A stretch of DNA of 62,200 bases from Anaerolineales bacterium (lineage in GTDB: Bacteria > Chloroflexota > Anaerolineae > 4572-78 > NAK82), in the NCBI GenBank assembly GCA_020343875.1, contig CP070811.1, positions 3,418,419 through 3,480,618 of the forward strand, read 5' to 3'. The translations under genes were made by a program, and so were the position numbers. The notes under the pieces are model-generated. The model was not told the DNA's origin. It ran no database searches and was given only the letters and a program-made list of their open reading frames with translations. Of the stretch, positions 9,100 through 18,860 are shown piece after piece (position 1 is the stretch's first letter; every line of letters starts with the position of its first letter).

Positions 9100-9888
9100 A
9101 TGGGGTATTCTTCGAATGGCTTTGGGGCACAAGGGGTTGAGATCTATCCAGATGTGGCTGTGCTGGCCCAGGCGGCGGCCAGGCATTTCGCCGACCTGGC
9201 CATGGCGGCGATAGCCGCCCGGGGACGATTCGCCGTAGCGCTGGCAGGAGGGGCGACCCCCAAGCCTATGTATGCGACGCTGGCCTCGGACGACTTCGCT
9301 AAACGTGTAGATTGGTCTCGTGTGCATATTTTCTGGGGGGATGAGCGCTGTGTCGCATCTGATCACCCCGATAGCAACTATCGGATGGCACGCGAGGCCT
9401 TGCTCGATCATGTGCCCATCCCAGCTGCCAACGTGAATCGTTTGCGTGGTGAGCTGGAGCCGGCCCAGACAGCCATCGAATACGAGCAGGTACTACGCGC
9501 CTTCTTTGCGCAGACTCCTGCGGGGAAAGAAGGGGAAAAGATGCCTGGTGCCCGATTCGACCTGATCTTGCTGGGGATGGGCGGCGATGGACACACGGCA
9601 TCCCTCTTTCCAGGCACGGCGGCGATTGGCGAGCAAGAGCGCTGGGTGGTGGCTCATTATGTGCAGAAGCTTGGTGCGTGGCGCGTTACTCTCACCCCCG
9701 CGGTCATCAATGCCGCTGCCGATGTCATCTTTATCGTGTCAGGCGCAGGTAAATCCGAACGGCTGCGACAGGTGCTGACGGGTCCGCGCAACCCGGCTGC
9801 CCTTCCAGCGCAAATCGTCAGGCCGGACCCGGGCCACCTGCTGTGGTTGGTGGACGTAGCCGCCGGCTCTTGGATGGGGGTAGGCTGA
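9100..9888 (+). CDS. pgl: 6-phosphogluconolactonase
   Basis: It hydrolyses 6-phosphogluconolactone, the product of the preceding gene. The 262-residue protein shows the DevB/glucosamine-6-phosphate isomerase fold markers: ALAGGATPKPMY near residue 47, HIFWGDERCV about 75, and GMGGDGHTASLFPG about 159. The ATG begins 1 nt after the zwf stop and is preceded by the zwf-encoded AAGGCGGG. A longer upstream open frame overlaps zwf and is not pgl-like. The next gene (SDR) starts 3 nt after its stop, giving a tight three-gene unit. Confidence 0.93.
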   Translation: MGYSSNGFGAQGVEIYPDVAVLAQAAARHFADLAMAAIAARGRFAVALAGGATPKPMYATLASDDFAKRVDWSRVHIFWGDERCVASDHPDSNYRMAREALLDHVPIPAANVNRLRGELEPAQTAIEYEQVLRAFFAQTPAGKEGEKMPGARFDLILLGMGGDGHTASLFPGTAAIGEQERWVVAHYVQKLGAWRVTLTPAVINAAADVIFIVSGAGKSERLRQVLTGPRNPAALPAQIVRPDPGHLLWLVDVAAGSWMGVG

Positions 9889-9891
9889 GAG

Positions 9892-10596
9892 ATGGTTGAC
9901 TTTTCTGGGCGTGTGGTCATCGTGACAGGTGCTGCTGGTAACCTGGGAAATGCTGTGACCAGGGCTTTTCAGTCCGCTGGGGCAAGGCTGACATTGGTGG
10001 ATCGGGCGGAGGATCGCCTTCAGCGCCTTTATCCGGATATGGTGGATTCATCCGATTATCTCTTGGCCAACTCGGTTGACCTGACCAGCGCCGAAGCTGT
10101 GCAGAGTATGGTGGATAAGACGCTCGAGCGTTTTGGCCAGATTCAAGTGCTGGTTAATACCGCTGGTGGTTATAGAGCCGGGGCACCGGTCCATGAGACA
10201 TCCCTCGAAACCTGGGATTTTATGCTCAACTTGAACGCCCGATCGGTATTCCTGGTCAGTCGTGCCGTCATCCCTCACTTGCTGCAACAACGCTACGGTA
10301 AGATCATCAATGTGGCGGCGCGAGTTGCCAGGCAAGGCCGCGCCAACATGGCCGTCTATAGCGCGTCCAAGAGCGCTGTGGTGCATTTGACCGAGAGTAT
10401 GGCAGCCGAACTCAAAGGGGAAGGGATCAACGTCAACTGTATCTTACCCAGCACGATTGACACGCCAGCCAATCGCCGGGCGATGCCTGAAGCGGATTAT
10501 AGCATCTGGGTCAAGCCCCAAGCCATTGCCGAAGTCATTCTGTTTCTGGCCTCCGATAGTGCCAGCCCACTTCATGGTGTAGCTGTTCCTGTCTAG
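9892..10596 (+). CDS. Short-chain dehydrogenase/reductase with a substituted catalytic serine
   Basis: A 234-residue classical SDR. The Rossmann motif TGAAGNLG is at 12-19, NTAGG at 89-93, and the catalytic YSASK at 156-160. The catalytic serine, expected 13 residues before the tyrosine, is Ala143 (context NVAARVARQG). Related SDRs that carry an Ala or Gly-Ala sequence here are known, and some resemble dihydropteridine reductase, so activity cannot be ruled out. It is the third gene of the zwf-pgl unit, 3 nt after pgl, so a role in sugar or NADPH metabolism is reasonable. The substrate is unknown. It converges with threonine synthase. Confidence 0.85.
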   Translation: MVDFSGRVVIVTGAAGNLGNAVTRAFQSAGARLTLVDRAEDRLQRLYPDMVDSSDYLLANSVDLTSAEAVQSMVDKTLERFGQIQVLVNTAGGYRAGAPVHETSLETWDFMLNLNARSVFLVSRAVIPHLLQQRYGKIINVAARVARQGRANMAVYSASKSAVVHLTESMAAELKGEGINVNCILPSTIDTPANRRAMPEADYSIWVKPQAIAEVILFLASDSASPLHGVAVPV

Positions 10597-10610
10597 GTCC
10601 AACGCCCCCT

Positions 10611-11780
10611 TCAAATCGGAAGCGCATCGGGATACTTCAGACCGGTGCCCGTATTGAACAGGACAATCCGCTCCTGGGGAGAAACCCATCGCTCAGCAAG
10701 CAGTATCTCCAGAGCGGCCAATGTGGCGCCTCCTTCAGGGCAGGCAAAGATCCCCTCCATGCTCGACATACGCATTTGAGCTGTTAGCAACGCCCTATCG
10801 GATACAACTACGCCGTTGCCATTGCTCTCCCTCAGCGCCCGTAGCATCAAGAAGTCGCCAATGGCTGAGGGCACCCGTAACCCGGCGGCGATTGTGTGCG
10901 CCCCTTCCCAGGGGGTGGCAAAATTGGCTTCGGCGTGGAAAGCGCGTGGGATGGGTGCACATCCATCGGCCTGGACGGCGACCATGCGAGGCCGGTGGCT
11001 ACCGATCCAGCCCAATTCCTCTAATTCGGAAAAGGCCTTCCACATTCCGATCAGACCGGTGCCTCCCCCAGTCGGATAGATGATCACATCCGGCAGATGC
11101 CAATCGAATTGCTCGGCCAGCTCATACCCCATGGTCTTTTTTCCCTCCAGGCGATAGGGTTCCTGGAGGGTGGATACCGCGAACCAACCATGTTGCTGGG
11201 CACTCTTTTGCGCCTCCTGGCCGCAGTTGGTGATTAACCCTGCTACCAGCCTGACGTCGGCTCCCAGCGCCTGGCATTCCAAGCGAAATGGCAGAGGCAC
11301 GTCGGCAGGCATAAAGACGTGAGCGCGTAATCCAGCCCTGGCGACGTAGGCGGCCATCGCGCCGGCTGCATTCCCCGCTGAGGGGATAACCACCTCCTTT
11401 ACGCCCAGCTCCCATGCGCGTGAGATGGCTATACACAGCCCGCGTGCCTTAAACGAGCCGGTGGGATTCAGGCTCTCATCCTTGATGTAGAGATGAGGGA
11501 GGCCTAGCGCCTCTCCCAGCCGCCGGGCGGGCAGGAGGGGTGAGTATCCCTCGCCCAGTTTGATGGCCCGATTATCGTCGCTTATGGGTAGCACCTCATG
11601 GTAGCGCCATAGCGTTGGCTCGCGTTCTGCCAGTGAGTCCCGGTCCCAGGCGGCTCTGGCTGCTGCCAAGTCGTAACGGGCCAACAATGGACGATTGCAG
11701 GTTGGGCAGGTCGTCTGCAGGGTATTGGCAGGACAGCATTGGCCGCAGAGCGAACATTCCAGATGCGTGAGATAGCTCAT
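10611..11780 (-). CDS. thrC: Threonine synthase
   Basis: A 389-residue PLP enzyme that converts O-phosphohomoserine to threonine. The N-terminal zinc-ribbon-like segment has CSLC and CPTC pairs (about residues 9-30). The PLP lysine lies in NPTGSFKARG, and PSAGNAAGA and GGGTGL form phosphate-binding loops. This cysteine-containing type is common in Chloroflexota and archaea. The start used is the ATG at 11780, with GGAG 7 nt upstream; the frame is open 48 codons further, but that stretch includes the promoter. A close relative such as a cysteate synthase cannot be fully excluded. Confidence 0.88.
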   Translation of the reverse strand: MSYLTHLECSLCGQCCPANTLQTTCPTCNRPLLARYDLAAARAAWDRDSLAEREPTLWRYHEVLPISDDNRAIKLGEGYSPLLPARRLGEALGLPHLYIKDESLNPTGSFKARGLCIAISRAWELGVKEVVIPSAGNAAGAMAAYVARAGLRAHVFMPADVPLPFRLECQALGADVRLVAGLITNCGQEAQKSAQQHGWFAVSTLQEPYRLEGKKTMGYELAEQFDWHLPDVIIYPTGGGTGLIGMWKAFSELEELGWIGSHRPRMVAVQADGCAPIPRAFHAEANFATPWEGAHTIAAGLRVPSAIGDFLMLRALRESNGNGVVVSDRALLTAQMRMSSMEGIFACPEGGATLAALEILLAERWVSPQERIVLFNTGTGLKYPDALPI

Positions 11781-11847
11781 GGGGAGGCTCCTGTGGTAGT
11801 CTGTCTTGTGCAAACTTAAAACTGGATTGACAACTTGCCTATGCTCC

Positions 11848-11876
11848 ATTATACTCTGCGTATCATAGTTTCTCAA
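11848..11876 (-). promoter_or_regulatory. Sigma-70-type promoter for thrC
   Basis: On the minus strand TTGAGA (11876-11871), a 17-bp spacer and TATAAT (11853-11848). The predicted transcript begins about 60 nt before the thrC ATG. Confidence 0.65.
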
Positions 11877-11889
11877 CAATGCTGTGCTC

Positions 11890-11949
11890 GGGTGTGTGTC
11901 CAGGATTTTAGGAAATCCGTGCAAACTAGGGGGATTCCCTCCTAAAATC
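11890..11949. repeat. Degenerate copy of the ~78-bp palindromic repeat
   Basis: This stretch shares GTGTCCAGGATTTTAGGAAA and CAAACTAGGGGGATT with the repeat at 45907-45984, allowing for point changes, but lacks the GGGACGCGCC end. It keeps a perfect 9-bp stem of its own (GATTTTAGG 11904-11912 with 11941-11949). It lies in the thrC/UPF0173 divergent gap. Confidence 0.5.
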
Positions 11950-11994
11950 TCGGGCAGAACCTGTGCTCGGTGATCAAATCAAAGGAGGGCAAGA

Positions 11995-12681
11995 ATGAGC
12001 GTCAAACTCACTTGGTATAGCCATGCCTGTTTTCTAATCGAGACCAATGGCACCAAGTTGTTGACCGATCCCTTTCTTACTGGCAACCCACTGGCGCCCG
12101 TGCGGGCGGATAAAGTCAAGGCTGATTACCTTCTTGTGTCGCACGGCCATAGTGATCACGTAGGGGACGCTGTAGCTATTGCCAAGCGAAGCGGTGCCAC
12201 CGTCATCTCCAACTTTGAAATCCAGAATTGGTTTGTGGGGCAGGGGGTGGAGAATGTCCATCCGCAGCACATCGGCGGCGGCTATGATTATCCGTGGGGG
12301 CGAGTGAAGCTGACCATAGCCCACCACGGTTCGGGGTTGCCGGATGGGGCTTACGGCGGCAGCCCAGCTGGCTTTCTGTTCTACGTCGAGGGCCAGAAGA
12401 TCTACCATGCTTGTGATACGGGCCTCTTTTACGATATGAAGCTCATCGGTGAGGAAGGCATCAGCCTGGCAATCTTGCCAATCGGTGACAATTTTACGAT
12501 GGGGCCTGATGATGCGCTACGGGCGGTGAAGTTTATCCAACCAGCGCGCGTGGTGCCCATTCATTACAACACCTTTGACGTGATCAAGCAGGACCCTCAC
12601 GCTTGGGCTCGCCGCGTGGAGAGCGAGACGTCAACCAAGGTGATGGTTATGGAACCCGGTGACACGCTTGAGCTCTCGTGA
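11995..12681 (+). CDS. UPF0173 family metal-dependent hydrolase
   Basis: A 228-residue metallo-beta-lactamase-fold protein. The metal ligands are visible as SHGHSDHVGD (about residues 49-58), AHHGS and CDTG, with a final histidine in PIHYNTFD. This matches the UPF0173 (YtkL-like) family of cytoplasmic hydrolases whose physiological substrate is not established. The ATG has AAAGGAGGG 7 nt upstream. It precedes the GNAT-like gene by 66 nt. Confidence 0.9.
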   Translation: MSVKLTWYSHACFLIETNGTKLLTDPFLTGNPLAPVRADKVKADYLLVSHGHSDHVGDAVAIAKRSGATVISNFEIQNWFVGQGVENVHPQHIGGGYDYPWGRVKLTIAHHGSGLPDGAYGGSPAGFLFYVEGQKIYHACDTGLFYDMKLIGEEGISLAILPIGDNFTMGPDDALRAVKFIQPARVVPIHYNTFDVIKQDPHAWARRVESETSTKVMVMEPGDTLELS

Positions 12682-12747
12682 CAGCGAATACCCTAATAGA
12701 AGTTTGAGTCTTGCCCCCCATCAATCGGCCCTGGAGGAAAAACGGTC

Positions 12748-13914
12748 ATGACTGGCAAAAATGTGCGCGTCGAACGGGTGCAAACTCGCCAGGACATCGA
12801 AGATTTTATCCGATTGCCTTTCAAATTGTACCAGGGGGACCCCAACTGGGTGCCTTTTCTGCTGAGCGAGCGGCGCAAGTTCCTTGATCCCAAACATAAT
12901 CCCTTCTTTGATCACGCCGACGTTGCTTTGTGGCTGGCCCGCCGAGATGGTCAGGTGGTGGGCACTATCTCCAGCCACATCGATCATTTGCACAACCAAG
13001 TTCACGATGAGAAGATCGGCATGTTCGGCCTTTTCGAGACGGTGAGCGATTATGCCGTCGCCGAGGCGTTGCTCTCGACTGCCAGGGATTGGGTGCGCGA
13101 GCGGGGTATGATGGCGCTGCGCGGGCCGCTCAGCTTTTCGCAAAACCATGAGTGTGGCCTGCTGATTGATGGCTTCGACGGTCCACCGGTGGTCATGATG
13201 ACGTATAATCCGCCTTATTACATTGAGTTCTGCGAACGCTTTGGCCTGAGCAAAGCCATGGACCTGTACGCCTACACCGGTGACTTGGTGCAATTTGGTG
13301 AAGATCCCAGCCGGTTCCCGCCCAAGTTGCTCCGGGTGACCGAGAAAGTCAAGAAGCGGCTGGGCATCACCATACGCTCCGTCGACATGAAGAACTATGC
13401 TCAGGAAATTGAGCGGGCCGAGCATGTGTATAATCTGGCTTGGGAGAAGAACTGGGGTTTTGTCCCCATGACCGATGCCGAAATCGAGAAGACGGCCATC
13501 GATCTCAAGCAGATCTTGGATTCCGACCTGGCCATCCTGGCCGAGATAGATGGCCAGCCGGTGGGGGTGTCGGTGGCCATCCCCGACGCCAACCAGGTGC
13601 TAAAGCACTTGAACGGGCGGCTGTTTCCCCTCGGCTGGCTCAAGGCGTTGTGGTACGCCCGCCAAATCACTCGGGCGCGCCTGATGATCATGGGCGTCGT
13701 TAGCGAGTACCGCGGACGGGGAATTGAGTCGCTACTCATGTTTGAAACGCTCAAAGCGACAGTCAAGAACGGCTACCAGACCATTGAGATGTCTTGGATT
13801 CTGGAGAACAACGAGATAATGAACCGTATCACCTTGAATATTGGACAGGCGTACGGGGCGCATGTCTATCGAACCTATCGTCTTTATCAGATGCCCATTA
13901 CAGACAGTGAGTAG
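12748..13914 (+). CDS. GNAT-superfamily acyltransferase-like protein (paralogue 1)
   Basis: A 388-residue protein. An N-terminal region with PFKLYQGDPNWVPFLLSERR is followed by a C-terminal GNAT-like half containing VVSEYRGRGIESLL (the acetyl-CoA pyrophosphate loop, about 314-327) and EMSWILENNEIMNR. Family members of this length are often annotated only as GNAT proteins; the acceptor is unknown. The ATG follows GGAGGAAAA. A paralogue sharing the same layout lies at 30527-31678. It is followed by a strong terminator, so it probably ends a unit with the UPF0173 gene. Confidence 0.75.
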   Translation: MTGKNVRVERVQTRQDIEDFIRLPFKLYQGDPNWVPFLLSERRKFLDPKHNPFFDHADVALWLARRDGQVVGTISSHIDHLHNQVHDEKIGMFGLFETVSDYAVAEALLSTARDWVRERGMMALRGPLSFSQNHECGLLIDGFDGPPVVMMTYNPPYYIEFCERFGLSKAMDLYAYTGDLVQFGEDPSRFPPKLLRVTEKVKKRLGITIRSVDMKNYAQEIERAEHVYNLAWEKNWGFVPMTDAEIEKTAIDLKQILDSDLAILAEIDGQPVGVSVAIPDANQVLKHLNGRLFPLGWLKALWYARQITRARLMIMGVVSEYRGRGIESLLMFETLKATVKNGYQTIEMSWILENNEIMNRITLNIGQAYGAHVYRTYRLYQMPITDSE

Positions 13915-13932
13915 GCCACGCGTATGGAGAGC

Positions 13933-13968
13933 AAACGGCCCGTCTCAAGGCGAGACGGGCCGTTTTTT
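13933..13968 (+). terminator. Rho-independent terminator
   Basis: A perfect 14-bp stem (13933-13946 with 13952-13965, core CGGCCCGTCTC), a 5-nt loop and a six-T run (13963-13968). It ends the UPF0173/GNAT unit. Confidence 0.92.
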
Positions 13969-14059
13969 GGCTTCAATTGGGGATTGGCCTCGTTCTTGTT
14001 CGACGGAGTTCTTCCAGGCAGCTCGGCTGATGCATGGCCAGTGAGAGGCATCGGATCTT

Positions 14060-17000
14060 CTAGAAGCCCATCACCTGACTCAAATCCACCACACCATCCG
14101 GGATAGCCGCGATGGCGTAGACCAAGGCCAACCGGTTGCGGCGTAGCGCCTCGTCTTCAGCCATTACCAGCACCTTGTCGAAGAAGACGTTGATCGGATC
14201 GGTGAGCTGTTCCAGGGCAATCATTACCCCGTCTACGTTCCGGTCTGCTTTCAGGCTCTCGGTAACTCGCTGGTAGGCAGCCCACAGGTCGCGGCTGGCT
14301 GCCTCGATGAAGGCTTCAGGCTCGACTCGGTAGCCTCGCACTTCAGCGAGGATGGGGCGGACGATGCGTTTGCAGCGGGCGTATGCGACCAGTAGTGGCT
14401 CCCAACGCTCCCGCTCCACCCAGCGCTGGAGGGCCTGAGCTGCCTGCAAACAGCGGTAGGGATTGTCTCCGCGCTCGGCCAGGGCTGCCTGCACCACGTC
14501 GTGGCGCAGACCCCATTCGCGCAACACGCCCTCCAGGCGGCGCCTTATGAAGTCTAGACAGGCTATTAGTACCTCCGGGCTGCTTTCCACATGCGCCGGC
14601 AGCAAGCGGGCAGCCGCCTCTAGCCCTTTGGCGAGCGAATAGTCAGTTTCAGTCTGGATCAGGGCAGTCACCAGCCCCAACGCATCACGGCGCAGGCCGT
14701 ATGGATCAGCCGAGCCGGTGGGCGCTAGCCCGACGGCGAAAAGGCCGATCAGGCTGTCCAGGCGATTGGCCAATCCGAGCACTAGCCCTGCCCGGGTGGT
14801 GGGAGGGGGGGCGCCGGTGAAACGGGGCATGTAGTGTTCTTGGATTGCCTTGGCGACGGCGTCACGCTCCCCTGAGTGCAGAGCATACTCGCGACCCATT
14901 ACCCCTTGCAGACTGGTCAGCTCGACCACCATCTGGGTTGCCAGGTCGGCCTTGCACAGATGCGCTGCTCGGCGGACTGTGTCTAATTCTTCGTCTGAAA
15001 GGCTGAGTTCCTGCCCAATCAGGGGGGCCAGTTGCTCCAGTCGCCGCGTCTTGTCCAGCATGGAGCCGAGTTGCTCCTGGAACAGAAGCGTATAAAGCCT
15101 GGGCAAAAAGCTTTCTAGAGGCTGAGTGGTGTCCGCCGCGAAGAAGTAGTCGGCGTCGGCGTAGCGAGCGCGCAACACTCCCTCGTTGCCTCGCCGCACC
15201 ACCTCCAGATGCTGCGCGTCGCCGTTGCGAACGGCGACGAAGTAGGGCATCAATGTGCCAGGGGCCTGGGAATCAGGCGTTTGTTCAGCGTCGGGCCTGC
15301 CAACGTCTCTGATCACCGGGAAGTAACGCTGGTGCTTCTTCATCACCGTGGTGAGCACCGGCTCGGGGAGAGACAGGTAGGCGGGGTCGAATTCACCCCG
15401 GAGAGCAGTCGGCTGTTCAACCAGGTTGGTGTCTTCTGTTAGCAGCTCCGGGTCATCAGGGGGTGTGCCCCCGACTTCGGCTGCCAGGTATTGGATTTGC
15501 TCGCGAATGGCGGCGCGCCGCTCGTCCACATCTGGAATGATACCACAGGCAGCCAGCGTGGAGAAGTAATTCGCCGCCGCATCGATTTCGATCAATGGAG
15601 AGCCAGCAGAGCGGGGTCCCCGGCTCACTCGTCCGCTGGTCAAGCCAGCGTATTCAAAGGGGATCGCCTGATCACCCAACAGGCACACGAACCAGCGGAT
15701 AGGGCGGCTAAAGCTGATACCGCTCTGGTTCCAGCGCATGTTTCTGCCGAAGTTAAGGCCAGCCACCAATTCGGGTAGCGCTTCGCTCAATACCTGGGCG
15801 GCGGGTCTTCCCTCAACCTGCCGGATGGCGAAGACGTATCTGCCCTCGGCCACCTCGCGCACCTGTAAATCGGCTACGTTCACCCCCTGACCCCGGGCGA
15901 AGCCTATGGCAGCTTTGGTGGGGTTCCCATTGGCCTCAAAGGCAGCCCGGGCGGGGGGACCTTTCACGGCTTGCTCTTCGTCTCGCTGGTATGGAGCCAG
16001 GTCTTCCACGTAGATGACCAAGCGGCGTGGCGTGCCAGCCACCCGCACTGCCGAAGTGTGTTCCAGCCGGAGGTTTTCCAACAGCGCCGGGGCGCCAGCC
16101 GTGAGTTGCTCAATGGCAGCCGTCACGTCTTGCGCTGGCAATTCCTCAACACCGATTTCCAGTACAAAGGCGGCTGGAGACTGTAAATCGTAGGCTTTAG
16201 ATTGGAGGCTTGCAACCTTGTTGATTTCCTGATTCGTAGCTTGGCTGATTGGATGATTTGTCGATTTGAGAAATGGATAGCCTGCACTCTCGCGTTGTTG
16301 TAGGAAAGCAGCCGCTACTTGGCGTGAGAGGTCACGCATACGGGCGAAATAGCTGGCTCGTTCGGTGACGCCGATGGCGCCACGCGAGTCCAGCAGGTTG
16401 AAAGTGTGAGAGCAGCGTAGTACGTGGTCATGAGCAGGGATAACCAGATCGCGGTCCAGACAAGCTTTGGCTTCCTCCTCGAACAAGTTGTACATCTGCA
16501 TCAGCCGCTCCACGTTGGCCACTTTGAAGTCATACACACAATGCTCAACTTCCTGGCGCAAGAGTATATCCCCGTAGGAATGGCGACCGTCCCAATCAAT
16601 CTCCCAAACCGAGTCCACGCCTTGCAGGTAGATGGCGATGCGCTCCAGTCCGTAGGTCAGCTCCACGGCGACCGGGTCCAGATCGTAACCGCCGAACTGC
16701 TGGAAGTAAGTGTACTGAGTGATCTCCAGCCCATCCAGCCACACTTCCCAACCCAGCCCCCAAGCGCCCAGGGCTGGGCTTTCCCAGTTATCCTCCACAA
16801 AGCGGATGTCGTGTTCCTCTCGCTTAATGCCCAGGGCGTACAGGCTGTCTAGATAGAGTTCCTGTGGGTTTCCCGGGTCGGGCTTGAGGATGACCTGGAA
16901 CTGTGTGTGCATTTGCATGCGATTAGGGTTGTCGCCATAGCGGCCGTCATCAGGACGGAAGGAAGGTTCCACATAAGCTACGTTCCACGGCTCGGGCCCC

Positions 17001-17140
17001 AGGGCACGCAGAGTAGTAGCCGGGTTGGCCGTGCCAGCGCCTACCTTTTCACTGTAGGGCTGCCAGACCAGACAGCCTTGGTCAGCCCAGTATTCTTGCA
17101 AAGTCATGATGATTTGCTGGAAGTTAAGGGGTTTGGTCAT
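14060..17140 (-). CDS. glyQS: Glycyl-tRNA synthetase, fused alpha and beta chains
   Basis: A 1026-residue fusion of the two chains of bacterial-type glycyl-tRNA synthetase, which charges tRNA-Gly. Residues about 1-290 are the alpha chain, with [18 protein letters not shown] at the start and the catalytic elements [15 protein letters not shown] and [15 protein letters not shown] linker of about 35 residues (about 290-325) precedes the beta chain, which begins [14 protein letters not shown] and runs to the end with tRNA-recognition regions. Most bacteria encode these as glyQ and glyS; fusions are known in a few groups. The ATG is 47 nt after recO, so they share a transcript. Confidence 0.94.
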   Translation of the reverse strand: MTKPLNFQQIIMTLQEYWADQGCLVWQPYSEKVGAGTANPATTLRALGPEPWNVAYVEPSFRPDDGRYGDNPNRMQMHTQFQVILKPDPGNPQELYLDSLYALGIKREEHDIRFVEDNWESPALGAWGLGWEVWLDGLEITQYTYFQQFGGYDLDPVAVELTYGLERIAIYLQGVDSVWEIDWDGRHSYGDILLRQEVEHCVYDFKVANVERLMQMYNLFEEEAKACLDRDLVIPAHDHVLRCSHTFNLLDSRGAIGVTERASYFARMRDLSRQVAAAFLQQRESAGYPFLKSTNHPISQATNQEINKVASLQSKAYDLQSPAAFVLEIGVEELPAQDVTAAIEQLTAGAPALLENLRLEHTSAVRVAGTPRRLVIYVEDLAPYQRDEEQAVKGPPARAAFEANGNPTKAAIGFARGQGVNVADLQVREVAEGRYVFAIRQVEGRPAAQVLSEALPELVAGLNFGRNMRWNQSGISFSRPIRWFVCLLGDQAIPFEYAGLTSGRVSRGPRSAGSPLIEIDAAANYFSTLAACGIIPDVDERRAAIREQIQYLAAEVGGTPPDDPELLTEDTNLVEQPTALRGEFDPAYLSLPEPVLTTVMKKHQRYFPVIRDVGRPDAEQTPDSQAPGTLMPYFVAVRNGDAQHLEVVRRGNEGVLRARYADADYFFAADTTQPLESFLPRLYTLLFQEQLGSMLDKTRRLEQLAPLIGQELSLSDEELDTVRRAAHLCKADLATQMVVELTSLQGVMGREYALHSGERDAVAKAIQEHYMPRFTGAPPPTTRAGLVLGLANRLDSLIGLFAVGLAPTGSADPYGLRRDALGLVTALIQTETDYSLAKGLEAAARLLPAHVESSPEVLIACLDFIRRRLEGVLREWGLRHDVVQAALAERGDNPYRCLQAAQALQRWVERERWEPLLVAYARCKRIVRPILAEVRGYRVEPEAFIEAASRDLWAAYQRVTESLKADRNVDGVMIALEQLTDPINVFFDKVLVMAEDEALRRNRLALVYAIAAIPDGVVDLSQVMGF

Positions 17141-17187
17141 TAATATGTGCCATCCTTGGTTCAGTTGATTTGGGTTGATCTTGTCGC

Positions 17188-17967
17188 TTATCTGCCATCC
17201 GATATCTGGACCTCTCGTCGCAGTCGGTGGATAAACTCCACCGATTTCAGTCGCCGCTCCAACAAATAGACGATGTAGCGCTGGAGGACAGCCTCCAAGT
17301 CGAGATGGGTCTCAGGCTTGACGCGCAGGATTGCCACTTGGTCCCACGGGTGAGTCTGCACATAGCGCAACACTTTAAAAGTGGGCATAGCCAGGGGCTC
17401 TGCAGCCCGGATGGCTTCGCCGTGGCGCGGGCACAGCATGCCACCAGAGGGTGGATGGAAGTAGTTGGTCACCGGGTCCAGTTGTGTCTGACATTCCACA
17501 CAGAAGTGCAATTGCGGCTGATAGCCGACCAACCTCAGGCAGTGTAATTCAAAGAAGCGCAGAACCAGCATCCGGTCGCGCGCTTCGCACAGGCGGGCCA
17601 GCGTAGCCAGGGCCAGGTCAAAAAGAAGAGGGTTTTCGTCACCTTCCCCGATGAAACTGTTAATCAGCTCTCCCAGATAATAAGCCTGGCTGGCTCGCTC
17701 TAGGCTCTCACGCAGAGGGCGGAAGCTCTCCAATGCCTCGGCCTGGGATACAATGTCCAGATTGCGCCCTCGGGCCACCAGCAGGTGCACGTAGGTGAAA
17801 GGCTCCACGTGGCCCGCTTTGCGGCTGGTCGGCTTGCGCGCCCCCTTTGCCAACATTCGCAGTCGACCCAGATGTGGCGTAAAGACAGTCAGGAGGCTAT
17901 CTGCCTCGCCGAAGTCGGTACGATGCAAAATTAGTCCGTCAGTTCGATATAATCGCTCGCGGTCCAC
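17188..17967 (-). CDS. recO: DNA repair protein RecO
   Basis: A 259-residue RecO, the RecFOR-pathway protein that helps load RecA on single-stranded DNA coated with SSB. The N-terminal OB-fold begins [20 protein letters not shown], and [14 protein letters not shown] follows. A zinc-finger-like CVEC...CPRH lies at about 157-181. The start is GTG at 17967 with a modest AGGT upstream. A consensus-like promoter lies about 90 nt before it. Gene order recO-glyQS is seen in other bacteria. Confidence 0.92.
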   Translation of the reverse strand: MDRERLYRTDGLILHRTDFGEADSLLTVFTPHLGRLRMLAKGARKPTSRKAGHVEPFTYVHLLVARGRNLDIVSQAEALESFRPLRESLERASQAYYLGELINSFIGEGDENPLLFDLALATLARLCEARDRMLVLRFFELHCLRLVGYQPQLHFCVECQTQLDPVTNYFHPPSGGMLCPRHGEAIRAAEPLAMPTFKVLRYVQTHPWDQVAILRVKPETHLDLEAVLQRYIVYLLERRLKSVEFIHRLRREVQISDGR

Positions 17968-18059
17968 GCTGATACCTGTTCAAGGGAATGGACGTTCAGC
18001 CGCCGGCTGGTGATTGGACGAAAGGCGAGGGACAAAAGGGCTGGAGGTTCGTCCCAGGG

Positions 18060-18088
18060 ATTATACAGGGACAGGGAAGGGCGTGCAA
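18060..18088 (-). promoter_or_regulatory. Sigma-70-type promoter for recO-glyQS
   Basis: Minus strand TTGCAC (18088-18083), a 17-bp spacer and TATAAT (18065-18060). The untranslated leader would be about 85 nt. Confidence 0.6.
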
Positions 18089-18120
18089 ATGAAGGATGGT
18101 TTCGTCGTATGAAGCGCTTG

Positions 18121-18513
18121 TCATTTCCTTAATGCCTGAACTAACTCAATGGCGAACGTCATGCCGCCTGCCACCTGCATCAGCCCGCCCATAGCCACCA
18201 GGCCGCCAACGAGGTCATTACCGGTCAGCGCCAGCACTGGCTGGCCCACAATAGTCAGCACCAGCCCTACGTTAAGGCAAGCCCAGACCATGGTCACCAT
18301 GCGGGGTGACTTCACCAGTAGCTGGTAAAGGAGTGCCATGACTGATTGAGTCAGCCAGCCAATAAGCAAGGCCTGCATGGTCGCTCCCACCGACGTATAG
18401 GCCAGAGGGTTAAATCCCAGCCATATGTCGAACATAGCGATCGCATGGAGTATGAGCCCCAAGCCCAGATAGGCCAAGGCTGTCACCAGGAATAGCTGAG
18501 CTGATTTGGACAT
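18121..18513 (-). CDS. Small four-helix membrane protein
   Basis: A 130-residue integral membrane protein with about four hydrophobic helices (around residues 6-28, 38-62, 68-92 and 97-120). It has a histidine in the first helix (LILHAIAMFD). The topology and spacing faintly resemble the small proteins related to haem-copper oxidase subunit I, but no metal-ligand pattern is complete, so no function is assigned. The ATG at 18513 has GGGGAG 4-5 nt upstream; ten additional upstream codons are open but lack a better site. A TTGTGGG/CCCACAA hairpin (18525-18545) sits just upstream of its ribosome binding site. Confidence 0.7.
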   Translation of the reverse strand: MSKSAQLFLVTALAYLGLGLILHAIAMFDIWLGFNPLAYTSVGATMQALLIGWLTQSVMALLYQLLVKSPRMVTMVWACLNVGLVLTIVGQPVLALTGNDLVGGLVAMGGLMQVAGGMTFAIELVQALRK

Positions 18514-18860
18514 TGTCTCCCCTCTTGTGGGGAATTTTCCCACAAAAATCGGTCGACGTCAAGATAGAGGTTAGGAATAAGGTCTATCTACCAAAATTGA
18601 TGATATTATGTTATAATGGCAGGCAGAACTTCCTGAGCATTGGTTCACAAAGAACTTGACATTTCACCCGCTGTTTTGCTGGCAAAAATGCCCATTCGTA
18701 CGCGAACTGGTGCCAAGCTTCAAACGCTGTAAATTATGGGGAATGATTTGGAGAACAGGTCGATTTTCACGAGACATATTCATCCGTGCCTTTTGTCTCT
18801 TTGAGAAAGCGCGCCGGTGCTGATAGGAATACGGTTTGCTGCTTCTGAGGAGGAAATTCG
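18514..18860. other. Divergent intergenic region before the surface-protein cluster
   Basis: A 347-bp AT-richer gap. It contains the hairpin at 18525-18545, an extended -10 promoter at 18609-18617 and a lone TTGACA at 18656-18661 without a good -10. No ORF or RNA gene was recognised. Confidence 0.55.
18609..18617 (+). promoter_or_regulatory. Extended -10 promoter for the Ig/SH3/FHA cluster
   Basis: TG-T-TATAAT at 18609-18617 in an AT-rich setting, with no good -35 element at the usual distance. Transcription would start near 18624, about 235 nt before the first lipoprotein gene. Confidence 0.45.
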
